64,000 nucleotides of DNA from Polytrichum commune. Its lineage: Eukaryota > Streptophyta > Polytrichopsida > Polytrichales > Polytrichaceae. The notes under the pieces are model-generated. The model did not search any database and had not been told where the DNA came from. It was given only the letters and a program-made list of their open reading frames with translations. The stretch lies in NCBI GenBank assembly GCA_950295325.1, contig OX485809.1, positions 16,120,001 to 16,184,000 of the forward strand, read 5' to 3'. Positions 1 through 11,600 of the stretch are shown here, one piece after another. Each line of letters opens with the position of its first letter. Position 1 is the stretch's first letter. The position numbers were made by a program, and so were the translations under genes.

Positions 1-1536
1 TATGTTAAATCTGATGCTCAAACTAGGGAGACTCTATTGTACAAGTAGGGAGTTTGACTTCCTTGCTACTTAGGAAAAATGTAATTAATTATCTACAAGG
101 AATAAAATTACATAACAACTTGCATTCCTCATTATTTCCTCTACTCCATCTTTGAAAAAATATTCGACAAATTTCAAGCCACTTTTTCTAGCCAAATCAA
201 CTTATTTTCAGTGCTTTCTGGTTTTCTACCTAAGTCTTGATTGCATGTGACCCTTTAGAAGTGTACAATGCATCACACCTCTCGATTTGGCTAGTTGGCT
301 ATTTTTGTTGTTCCTTGCCCTTTAAGATAAACCTAAACCAAATTAAGGCCAAATGCAAAGGACCACTTAAGACAAATATCCACTTCACACCCACCACTAG
401 TATTAAAGTAATTCTAGATTTTTTTTTTGGTCAATTACGGACTAGATCGCCATTGCACGCATGTTTTAATATCTCAACTACAATGCCAAATGTTTGCAGA
501 CATCATGTCCATTGGTTCTCTAATAGACAATCACCTACATAATGATTACATGCGAGTACAAATAACAACACTTTGAAGCACAAGAGTTCACACTTCCTAA
601 AAATTGTTTGCTTATTTTGGACTCATTAAAAGTCCGGAATCACCTAAATACTAGTTCTACATACCTTAAGGGTTAAGTCCGACACATGCACTTTACAAAA
701 AACATGTGTTCTTTTTCTATCGTTCCTTCATGTCCCACCACCATGGAGAAGATGTGCATATACCTTCCTTCTAGAAATTCCCCTAAATTATGCATTTCAT
801 AAATTCACTCTGCCTTGACAAGCTGCTTCCAAAGGGCTTCCAAATTTCAATAGTGGACCCCCTATTAGCAATATTATCCCTTAGTCATTTTCAATGGTCA
901 TGATTGTCCGATCTATGAGCATATGTCATGACCTACCAAGTTCCTAGCACCCCAATTCTTCTACTCGACTTATCCATAGCTTCTTTGCGCATCATTCCCC
1001 TTTGTCTTCATTGATTGTTGCTATTTGAGATGGGACTCCCAAACCTACACTAATACACATCATGTATAGTGTTGACCACACTATTTTTCATCAATCCACA
1101 TACATGATCTTGTAATCATTGGGTGACAAACAAAGAAGGTGATATGAGACACTTGATATTCCATGACAAGTCATGAAGTCCACTCTAGTAGAGCTTTAAG
1201 GTAGAGGTGCTTAAACCAACACTTTAAGCTATTGCACATACATACAGCTGATTGAGATTAAAAATTAAAAATAAAATAAGTAAAATAAAATAATCATATT
1301 AGCCTTTAGGCTAAACATATTATGTATAGGGGGGGGGGATTAGCCTCAATTAATCATTTGATGAATATTTAAAGTCAAAACCACTAGCTTCCTTAATCCA
1401 ATCTCTAGGCCCCGGTGTATGATGCCCTTGCATATGATGAGGACCCTGCCTTCATTTGCCTAGCCTCAACCCAACATAGCTCAGTACTCGATCCAAGCTA
1501 GATCAAAACCCAACTAGTACACTATTTATGGTGTTT

Positions 1537-1710
1537 AGTGCTACTTACTATTCAGAATATCGCAATGTAATAACTCCTTACTATAGTCAAATTTTTACAA
1601 GCAAAGGTTATATAGGTTGTTCACATATTATAACATATAAATGGTTTTCTGGTTAAATATTACATTCTCAACAAATATTTATAGCAATGCACAACTATAA
1701 ATAATAAGTT
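1537..1710 (+). repeat. Dispersed repeat, copy 1 (copy 2 at 3160-3333)
   Basis: This segment and 3160-3333 share an extended, gapped similarity on the same strand: both run from a tract like 'gctactta/gctattcgg' through 'ttgttca' and end near 'ataataa/atagtaac'. Divergence is substantial, so the copies are old. No terminal structure was recognised, so the element class is unknown. Confidence 0.55.
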
Positions 1711-2235
1711 CCACTAAATACCTTAAATGGTGTAGTGGTACGCAAAGCTACATGACCACCCCCATGATCCCACCCAGTTCGGTTGTAGAACCGTCCCCTT
1801 GCATCACGAGTACCAACTCCCTTTATGCTGGAAACTGACCACCTTTATGCCTATACCCCCCCACCCCTGAGAATAGAATGTAGGGACCGTTTACCCCCGT
1901 GAGGAGAATGGCTAGAATAGGCATTGACAAGCCACCCTAAACCAATCTTGAACAAGGTGAGATAGAGTGGAGCCCGTTACCTACCCTATACGAAGGTAGT
2001 GGAGGCCCAGTATGAAGTGGTGCCACTAATGACACCTTAACATGTCACTCTGTGAAGCTACTGGGCACTCCTTTTTCATGAGGAACGGTTCAAGGTAATA
2101 AAGTGATGGCGATTGAGAGACATTTAACTTATAGGTGTTGCTTTTGGGTGGAGTGTTGGTTTTAGCCCCCTCTACCTTAATAGAACCCTACATAAATATT
2201 GGGTTATTTGTGCTTGTATGGATAACGTAGAGTCT

Positions 2236-2262
2236 ATACACACACACACACACACACATACA
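2236..2262. repeat. CA dinucleotide microsatellite
   Basis: A run of alternating C and A of about 24 bases followed by 'tacatacat'. Simple sequence repeat with no visible link to a gene. Confidence 0.9.
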
Positions 2263-2879
2263 TACATAGTTGTCATCATTATTACATATGAATGTATTTT
2301 CACAACATAGGTTTTCTGGGAAAGGTTGTGTTAAATACATCATAGACTGAGTAGTAAAATTAAATTAACTTTAATATATGTTTGGGGCTCACATAAACTC
2401 TTCCATGGATCACAAACGTATACTAGTGTCTTTAATGATTTACAGGGCCCACATCAATTCTTAAGGCACATTAAATCATGTACATGTGAGTGTGCTATTA
2501 TAAATGCTTTCTGGATTTCAACATATGTAGAGGTTTGTTAACAAAACATAATTACATGAGCACATTAGAAAATTCAAATGAGAAATGTGAGAGTTGAGCT
2601 TATCAATTTGCAATTCATAATTTTTGAAGTGAAAGTCATAGGCCTATAATGTATAGAACAAGTGTACCAAATATTACATTTAAAATTTAATAGATTTATA
2701 CCTCTACTTTATAATCCATTATAGGTCACAATTTATGAACTACATAACAAGTGAGAGACAAGTGGATGATGAGTTGCAGGAGTGAGAGGGTTGGTTATCA
2801 ACCATAATTGATCGGCTCATGGACAATCATGTAGTTACCTAAATTTGAGTGCTTTGTGGTAAGGTGTCATACTAAGAAC

Positions 2880-3100
2880 TAGCACCAAGAAGACATGTGT
2901 TCAATAGAGATTGGGCAAAGTGCTCAAAATATGCCAACCATTTTACGTTTAATAATCAACATGATTGGAGGGACTCATATGGCCAATTAATGACCGCAAG
3001 TATCTCCACTTTGATAATGAACAAGACATTTATTATTATGAGCTCCAAGCTGTATGAGGAAAGAGGCTACAACCACAATTTGGATTTGCTAACCATCTTG
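2880..3100 (+). repeat. Dispersed repeat shared with 6235-6430 (opposite strand)
   Basis: The plus strand here resembles the minus strand of 6235-6430 along about 200 bases; both contain 'ctttgataatgaa' and a block around 'ttcaataaagattgg'-like sequence. Each copy happens to encode a short open frame of about 65 residues with similar residues, but the frames have no recognisable domain and the similarity looks like shared repeat DNA rather than selection on a protein. Confidence 0.6.
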
Positions 3101-3159
3101 TATTAATTGCGTGTTTCATATCCTAGAAGAACTGGGCTACATTGACTATCCCGATTAGT

Positions 3160-3333
3160 GCGTGTTGCTATTCGGAGTTATGCAATGCAATAACAACTTA
3201 CTAAGGAGTTCAATTCTTACTAACGAAAGCTCAATCGGTTGTTCAGCATTTATGAACATAATGACTTTTGCTCAAGTAAAATATTATATTCTCACTAAAT
3301 AGTTATAGCACCACGTAACTCCAAATAGTAACA
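3160..3333 (+). repeat. Dispersed repeat, copy 2 (copy 1 at 1537-1710)
   Basis: Second copy of the diverged repeat described for 1537-1710, same orientation, immediately downstream of another repeat (2880-3100). It may be part of one compound element, but no ends are visible. Confidence 0.5.
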
Positions 3334-3616
3334 CTCACTAATTGGGATGCTCAATTTAGTCAGAAATTGTTATCATTTAAGACCCTACCTTACGCCTTCT
3401 GCTCTCGGATGGGCGATTGGTTACGATAGGTGCACGTCTCGCTTTACAGTCTACACTAAACATCGTATGTAGTGTCACTTACTATTTGGAGTCACAGAGT
3501 GCCATACATATCGTTCTACTATTGATGTAATCTTTTACCAAGTAAAGCTGTTTATGCTGTGTAATGTCCAAACAATCAATTTGACATTTGTTGGCAAACG
3601 ACCGTATGAGATATAC

Positions 3617-4027
3617 AACAAGAAAACGGTAGAACCGTGAGGCTTTGTCCTTTCTTATGAAAGATTATAAGTGTATATAGTTATACACTTTGTTCATGCC
3701 AGTTTATGAGTATTTACTATACCTATAACCAATTATAGTCGATTATATTTTTTTAGACGTTTCAGGAAACAATTATAGTTAACTACATTTTTTGGTAGGT
3801 CAAATCACGATCAACTATAGTTACAAAAGGCAACTAGTTAACTAATAGTTGAATTAGTTGGTTAGTTGTCCAAGGTATGCAAGCTTTCACCATCCACATT
3901 AACTAAACTGGACCAAAAATAACAGGAACAAGCAATGTCCAAGTGTGAACGCAAAGTGGTTAGGAAAGTTGCTCTTGAAACATAGAAGTTGGTGCATAGT
4001 TATGTCCTACAGACATAGCCAATAAAT
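3617..4027 (+). repeat. Dispersed repeat, copy 1 (copy 2 at 37822-38326)
   Basis: Starts with 'aacaagaaaacggtagaacc' and ends with 'gtcctacagac.tagccaataaa', both also present at 37822 and up to 38326. Between these conserved ends the two copies differ by an AT-rich microsatellite expansion in the second. Short inverted matches (GGCTYTGTC near the start, GACAKAGCC near the end) suggest a decayed DNA element, but similarity extends left of the inverted match, so these may not be true termini. Confidence 0.6.
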
Positions 4028-4567
4028 AGATATAGCATTGCATAATTCCAAATAGCAAGTGATGCTAGTTACGATGTGTAGTGTCCAAACAATGATTTCC
4101 CAAAGTGAAAACAAGGCCGTCAATTCACGAGTGGGACGAGTCGAGTCTCGTGCAAAGTCGGGCACGCTAGAAGCTGCTATAGGGGCAAAACTAAAAGGGA
4201 AAGGGAAGCACCTCCCATCTCAGGCTCCGTGCGGCATCTATTCTAATAAGTTTATCTACCCATCCGAGCCCGAGAGTCTCATGGTTTCAAGAGCTACTTT
4301 CCGAATCCCTTGTTTATTCTTTTTGACATATGGTGCAACGCGTAGGTGACATCTAGACGCCACAAATTTGGGCACAACTTACGTCCTTCGTCCTTCTCCT
4401 GCACACTTGGCCAGGATCAGAACCCATAAGAAGGAAGCGACCTGAAGCGATCTTGGCTCACAAGATCTGTACTTACACAATAGCCTGGTTCCGATCCACA
4501 ATCAACAATCAGACTCCAATTACTGCAGTCAGGCCGAGTTGCTGTGACAGTTCTGTAATCGTGGGCA

Positions 4568-4599
4568 GAGAGAGGGAGAGAGAGAGAGAGCGAGAGAGA
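4568..4599 (+). promoter_or_regulatory. GA-rich leader tract of the ABA/WDS gene
   Basis: An almost pure GA dinucleotide tract lies 19 bases upstream of the start codon at 4618. Such tracts are common in plant 5' leaders and core promoters and can bind BBR/BPC-type GAGA factors. That role is inferred; only the tract is seen. Confidence 0.5.
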
Positions 4600-4617
4600 T
4601 TGTAAGTTAGTGTTATA

Positions 4618-6777
4618 ATGGCGTATCCTGGGCAGTTGGGAGAAGACGGTTATGTTGGAGGCGAGACCCGGGAGCGGGGGTTCTTTGGCGGCGGTGGCGA
4701 GTATGGGCGAGAAGGTTACGGTCGTCCTGGTTATGGAGGTGAAGGCTATGGTCGTGAAGGTTATGGTGGCGAGTATGGCCCTCCCCAAGGAGAAGGGTGA
4801 GCGCCTTGTTCCGTGATGTCCTTGTTAAGTTGGTTTCAGAGGATTGTTAGCAAGTTACCCATACCTCCTCTTTTTGATTTGCGGCTATAACGGCTCGAGT
4901 TGGTGCTACTCTCACGCTTCTTAATTAGTTGTCGTTAGGTGCTCCTTACGATGGTCTAAGTTAGTCGTGCAACACAATTCTCTTTCCTACCCAATGTGTT
5001 CTTCTGGTTTTGTTCTGATAGTTCTAAGATATCGTTCTAGCAACCCATACCTCGTCCCGACGGTTCTTGGAATTCGCACTTGGTGATGGCTTGTTTTGGC
5101 GCAAGACTCCTCACGCTTCTCAATTAGTTGTTGTTAGGTGCTCCTTATGATAGTCTAGTCATGCGATCCCATTCACTTTCCTACCCCATGTGTCCAGTAT
5201 CTCTTATCGTCTCGTTTTAATTATATTTTAGTAATTTTAGCAACCAACTGTTCCTCCTGGTAAGTCTTGGAAATCACAGTTATACTGTCTAAGTTTGGTG
5301 CAAGTCTCACGCTTCTTACTTGTTGTTGGTACTCCCTATGATGGTCAAGGTGTGCAATTCTGTTCGATTGCCTAGCCCCGTGTTCATCACCTCTTGTGGT
5401 TTTTGTTTCTCATCTCCCTCTAGCCTTTGCACAGGAAAGCCCCAATCTTGTGACAAAAGTTGCAGTCGGCTTTGTGCCAAATTCTTGGTCACTAAAACTC
5501 CGATGCATCATCGTTGAATTGACAACAACAATTTGTTGGCCATAGACCAGTTGGAGACCTTCAGACTGGATTAAGCCCTGAACTACAACATACAATCTTC
5601 ACTAGTATTACACGTGTGTCTAGTATAGCTAGCGAACTTGGGTTTGACAAATCAATAGCATATACCCAGACAAACTTCCAGAGATGCAACTTGATGACAT
5701 ATTGCCGTTGCCCGGATTGGTACCAAACTATCCGTGACTGATAAGATGAGCCATATATATATGGGCTGTTATAATGATGTGTAGTAAAAGTATAATCACG
5801 TCGACTGATTTTGGTTTTTGGTTTTGCAGACACCACCATGGCCATCACAGGCGGCCAGAATACGCCCAAGAAGAATATGGTCGAGAAGGCTATGGAATGC
5901 AGCAGCCCCAGGTGGTGTATGTACAGCCTCAGCCTGTGTATGTGGAGGCCCAACCTTCGGACCTTGGAATGGGGTTACAGGACGCGGGACTTGTTGACAG
6001 AACTGGGTACGGTGGTGGATATGGAGGAGGAGGATATGGAGGAGGAGGATATGGTGGTTACGAAGATGTGAGTAACTCGTCCTGAGTTTAACAAACATGT
6101 GGTTTAATTAATATAATGAAGAAGTTGCTGTGTCATTTGATTGTAAGGTAGATGGGTCTTAAATGATTACTTTTTCTGACTAGCCCACTTTGCCTAGTAT
6201 ATGAAACACACACTTAGTACATATGGTTAGTAAATACACATTGAGGATGTAGCCACTTTCCTCATGATTTTTGGAGCTAATATGAATATCTTATTCATTA
6301 TCAAAGTGAGGATTCTTGTGCTCATTGAATGGTCAAATAGGTCCTCCCAATTAAGTTGACTATTGAGCCTTGAATGATTATCATGTTTTGAACACATAGT
6401 CCAATCTTTATTGAGCACATGCCTTTTTGTTATCCGTTCTTAGAGCCACACCTAACCACATACCACTCAAATATAGGTGCCCTAAGAAGGAAAGTAATCA
6501 AATAAGGGTGGTCAACTTTAGAGGGTCATGTTCTTCTATCTGAAAGTCTCTACCAATTAATCGATGGGTTGGTTTGGTGCTGCAGCCTGAAAAGGAACAA
6601 CTCCGTGAAGAGTTGAAGCATGAGAAGAGGAGGGCCCATGAAGCAGAGCTTGCAGCAGTTGCGGCCGCTGGATATGGCATTCATGAGCGTCATGAGAAAC
6701 GTGAAGACGAGGATGAATTGGAACGGTTTGAGCCAGAGAGGGAGGAGAAGCATCACCACCGTTTGTTTGGCCTCTAA
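4618..6777 (+). CDS. Glycine/tyrosine-rich protein with C-terminal ABA/WDS (ASR-type) domain
   Basis: Three exons: 4618-4796, 5830-6067 and 6586-6777, total 609 nt, 202 residues. Donors are GTGAGC and GTGAGT, acceptors TTTGCAG and CTGCAG, and phases join cleanly. Residues 1-59 are Gly/Tyr/Arg repeats (GYGREGYGG-like). After the first junction comes a histidine cluster (GHHHGHH), then a Gln/Val/Tyr segment and a second GGGYGG block ending exon 2. Exon 3 (residues 140-202) resembles the ABA/WDS family: Glu/Lys-rich helix, Ala-rich segment, then AAGYGIHERHEKRED and a terminal HHH. Family members (ASR) are small, hydrophilic, often zinc-binding proteins induced by abscisic acid and water stress, acting as chaperones or DNA binders in nucleus and cytosol. 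The low-complexity N-terminus is unlike classic short ASRs. The start is the first ATG after the GA-rich leader. Induction by drought is inferred from the family. Confidence 0.82.
6235..6430 (-). repeat. Dispersed repeat in intron 2 of the ABA/WDS gene
   Basis: Inverted relative copy of 2880-3100. It lies wholly in the intron between exons 2 and 3 of the ABA/WDS gene, so it is a repeat insertion and not a gene. A short related piece with 'cacatagtccaatct' occurs near 26421. Confidence 0.6.
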
Positions 6778-8657
6778 GCCTTTGACATCGCCTTACCTAG
6801 GTAGGGATAAATAACAACCACTTCCTCATTCAAAGCAACAAAAAGTGGAAAGACATTTGTGTTTAGTTATGTAAACTTCTATATATCGTTGTTTCAAGTT
6901 TTTAAGTAGAGTGGCATAGGTTGAAGCCTCTGAGGGTTTTAAAAGTGAACAAGCATGTTAGGTACTTGACCTGATTGTGGGCACTTCTATCTCCACATAC
7001 AATTATGACCGTTGGATTGGCTTGGGGAGTGTGTTGTCCAATCGGCAATTACAAATCGCCCTAGATTGTCATTTCAAGAATGGCCATCATGTTTCTTGGT
7101 GTCCATTCTTAACTAGAAACCTTGCTATAAACTACTCAAAGAGAGGTGTACAATAAGGAGCAATCACATAAGGTCCACATACCTTAGGAGAACATACTTC
7201 TGCATACAAGATTTGGACAAAGATCTCATCCTAATGTTTTTTGCAGACTCTTGTACCCTAATTAGTGTTCTCGGCAAGCCAGTGACTACAGGATGATGTA
7301 CAGCAAAAAGCATGCCATGCAACAGCAACAGCTTGCGTCCTTATTTTGAATTGCAACCTCATGCTATGACCCATGTTGAGGACTCCTATTTCCGGCAGTT
7401 TAGTATGGTGCATTTTTAAGCAGTGAACTTGTGGATATTACATTTATCATGTATTTATCAATCTCTGGCTACATGAATAGTCTGGAATGTGTGTGGAGGA
7501 TTGGAGTGCACTTGAGTTTAGTTTTTCCCCCTTGCACTTTTCTTGTGCATGAAATTTCTCCATCATTTTAGCATTAATTCACCATTTTTGACTTCAGTGA
7601 AGAATTCATTCTGCTTCTCTAATCCGAACAGAGTGGAGATACAAACTTGAGCATATCCTGTGAACTTTATTGTGGCCCAACCTCTAATAACAAATAAAGA
7701 TCCAAAATACTCTAGATACACACATGTCACCTCTGTGAATAGATATGTAATGAAGTCAGAGTCCAAGCTATTGACATTGTATTTCTTGCCCCAAATTCTT
7801 TTCATGCATGGAAAGGCTCTAAACAGTAGCAAACACTTTTCCAAAATGGTTACATGTATCAAAAATTTACATTTGCCTCTACTGTAGATTGCAGAGACAT
7901 GCTACTCTGTTAACAATTGACCACTTTGCATGCAATCTTCATAACAAGGTTACATACCCAATTCATGCATCAGCTCTAGAGATATTTGGGTATGGGTGTG
8001 CTCCACCATGGAAAAGAAGTTTTCAAATCAGCCCAAACAGACCAAATCAAAATGAGGGAAGATGCTTCCAAATGTGGTCAGTAAGCTAAACTAAGATCCA
8101 CAGTATGCTAATAACTAAAATATAACTTGAGATGTATCCAACAAAGAAGCAATAAAAGAACAAAATAATTCTTGGGTTGACACACAATCCAGTGTCTTTG
8201 TTGTTTTAAGCCACCAGATCAAAAACCATAGCCATGGTAGCATCAAGAATTCAATAAAACTGATGGTCTTCCTGGAATATGCCATTGAGACTATATTGTG
8301 GTGAAACAGATGCTAGGTGATTGCTAGATGCTCTAATCTGCGTCCAGTGTGCTCCTTTTTCTTAATTTGATGGTGAGTGCTCAGTTAAAATGAGCATCTT
8401 CTCACATACTAGCAACCATTCTTGCTTTCAAGAAGACTACATCAAACCTAATGCACACTTTGCTACAGCAATTCTTGTCCGCTTACATGGCATAATGAAA
8501 TTGTCATCAACTTTCCATGAATTTGATGCCATGTTCATTATTGGCAGGTATACATCATTTACTACTTTGCCTATGATTGTTTGAATTAGTCAATCCACAA
8601 TCCCTCAAAATGAGCTTCCCAGATTTTCCAGGTAATGCTAAAGTTCATATGGAGCAC
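6778..8657. other. Convergent intergenic region between ABA/WDS and RpoT genes
   Basis: Contains the 3' flank of the plus-strand ABA/WDS gene and the 3' flank of the minus-strand polymerase gene, so transcription converges here. Short open frames at 7563-8089 and 8390-8584 show no domain, start context or splicing pattern, and are taken as chance. Confidence 0.6.
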
Positions 8658-11600
8658 CTAGTTGAAGAAATAAGGAGACTTGAGAACTACTTTTAGCTCC
8701 AAGTCGCCACGAACTGGAACCTCTGGGAAAGTCAAATCGGGGAACTGTTCTTGGAAGTCCTTAAATAGCTGCAACACATACCATCAACAAAGTCTCACAG
8801 TTCGATCACAACATGACTTTGAACAATCTTTATAACTGAAGTTTTACGCACACTGTGATGTCTTCCAACACACTTGAATGATACAGATAACTGCATTACT
8901 TACAGAGGGCCAATGGTGAAGAAACAATTGACATAGGGGCCCAGCAATAAGCAGCAATACCCTAAACTTCAGTCTTCCAAAGGTAAATTAAATTTAAAGA
9001 CTCACATTTTCAAGAATGGGCTGACTGTGAAGTTTGACAAAATTCTCTCGAAGTAAGACATTCATGTGCTCCACGTCTCCAGCATGTGTCCAGTAGGAGT
9101 CATGAACACCTGAAACAAGGTCACCTCATCAAACAAATGCAGGATACTCTTTTCAGGCTTTAAAAGTCTCTACTGAACAATTAATACTACAGAAAGATCA
9201 TCAAACCCTGAAGAATTACAGTGCAGATCATGGAATTTTTCATGACATAAACTGTTGGACACTGATGCAATAAAAAATTAATACCTGCAAAAGTGAGACC
9301 TGCTTCATGACAAGCAAGAGCAGTCATCATCATATGTGAGCTGTCTAATGAGTGCACAAAATTTGGGGGAAAGGCACTCCGCTGCCTTGACACCAACACC
9401 TGAGTGCAAGAAAACATTCACTAAACTTATTATTTGGTGACACTTGATGCACTTTCCAATATAATCATGAAAATTTATAACTTAATGGCCTAAGTTTACA
9501 ACATAGAAGGATGTCCATGCTGTTTTTCCAGCCCACACTAATCGCTATGAAAATACATTGGACAGAGTGAACAGTTATGTCTCATGGAGCAGATAATTAT
9601 TACGTATAGGAATATATCAATTATTTGTCGAGACATGGCTAGATAGATATCAATGTACAGGGAGGAAGAAAAAGAAGAACATGGTAAATACCGGATGAGT
9701 GTCATCTGAATTTCTGAGAGCCAAGACCTGTAATGAGGTTTTTACCTGGACATGCAAAACCACATACCTATGGCTGTCACCAACAGACACAACTTGGTGT
9801 GATATTGTCCCGCAAAAGCATACTATACTTGACTCTACAATACATTATGCTGTATATAATACAAGTATACATTATGTTGTATACATTAAAAAGCAATGTG
9901 TGACTCCAAATGGTAACAGCACTAATAATTTGATGTTGGTGTAGCTACGTTACGTATTTCACAGTTATTCTTGAATTAAGATACAACTCGTAATAGTCTC
10001 TCATTCCGTAGTTTGACACTCTGTATCATTCTCTATTGAGTTGCTCTTGAGGTCATTACCAATTGGCGACTGTGTTTTCGATATGGCTGAACCACTGGCA
10101 GGCCCAAAGGAGATGTCCACTTCACAGTGTGACCAGCAGCAGCAATAATCTGGACGGAAACAAAGTCACACCATACTATTAGATATCATGTAGAGTATGT
10201 GAAAATATGAAGATAATTAGGGCAGCTTCTCCAGAAGTATACGAGAATTCAACAAAACAAAAGGTCTGAGTTCTATACTGTTCCTCTCTTGGACACTCTT
10301 TGTAAATCCAACTTTTTCTTCAAAAATTTATTAACTAACTGCCAATCTTTATCATCTTCGAGAACATTAATCTGCAATACAATCATCAGCAGTTTGGCAG
10401 TTAAGCTACCACAGCACCAGATCTGAGATGAACAATCTTACCTTAGCGCAATCACCAAGCCAAGCCATGATACAACGTGCTTCCTTAAACATCTCACCTA
10501 ATGCGTCGAGAGTGACCTGAAAAATTTATTAAAAAATATGTATTAAAAAAAAATTTGTAAATACAACTTAGAACTTCAGATATATTCATAAATTCCACAC
10601 TACAACATCAAAAACATAGTATCAACACTGCATCAAACATAGCCTGCAATATATAAGGAAACAGTCTACATTAAAGACCACCAACAATTACACCATAGAA
10701 AGTGCTCACATAACTTCCTCCCGCAACTTATTCATAGAGATTGCTATTAACATACTCATGATAATTCTTTTCATCCCAGCTGGCATTTAGTGGATTAGAA
10801 GAACATGATCTTAACAGTAAAATGACTTCTTACTTGAATCTACAAGCCTTTCCAGAAATTGCATCATAATGTATGTAACACCAAGGGCAAATTGTACAAA
10901 ACACATAGGAACATGAGCTTAAAAGGCACCTTGGCAGCATAACATGCCGCCCTATATGTGTCTACTGGATTAGAAGCGATAGGACCCCTCTCCTTTAGCC
11001 TGTTAGAAATTTGCATACGTGCTCCAATGAATGTCACCCCATACACTGATGTCATCACTGTCTGCTTCACAAGTTTTCTGTCAATCTGTACCCAGTCCCA
11101 AAAATCATTTAGATCCTTAACCATCACTAGGGAGTAAGTCTATATTCAACCCTTAAAATGTACGAGAGGTCCAGAATGGCCTCAAGGTATTGTACAGAGG
11201 GGTTTAAGATTACTTCTTGATATTTTAAGGCTACGTTTAAGTGTCAGAAGGTTACTGTATCTAAGTTTAGACCATTTATCATATGCATTATTCCAAATGA
11301 AGAATACATGTGTTCAATGAATTTTGGGTCGATTTGATCTTGTTGACCTAGACTCAAATATGTACCACATATGTCTAATCAATGTTGTCACACATGACTT
11401 TATTTTAACTTCCTCTTTTTGATATGTTGTGCTAAATATGGAATCTATGTCATAGAACATATAGATTACTCTTTCAAACAACATTCTAAAACATGTGCTT
11501 TGAGTGGAGGAGGAACCTGTCCAACAAGACGTCTTGCATTTGCTGCATTTCGACTCGTGAGGGGGTTCTTCAGAGCATCCTTCTCCATAATAATCCGGAC

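Larger units (their letters stand above)
1..4500. other. Intergenic DNA, repeat-rich, no gene seen
   Basis: No reading frame here looks like a conserved protein and no splice-linked chain of exons was found. The stretch holds several diverged dispersed repeats, listed separately, a CA dinucleotide tract, and a run of G at about 1329-1338. It ends in the leader of the ABA/WDS gene. Confidence 0.6.

Noticed and set aside
2897-3106. 69-residue open frame similar to the 63-residue frame at 6227-6418 (minus)
   Set aside because: Similarity continues outside the frames, one copy lies inside an intron of a recognised gene, and no domain is present; treated as repeat DNA.
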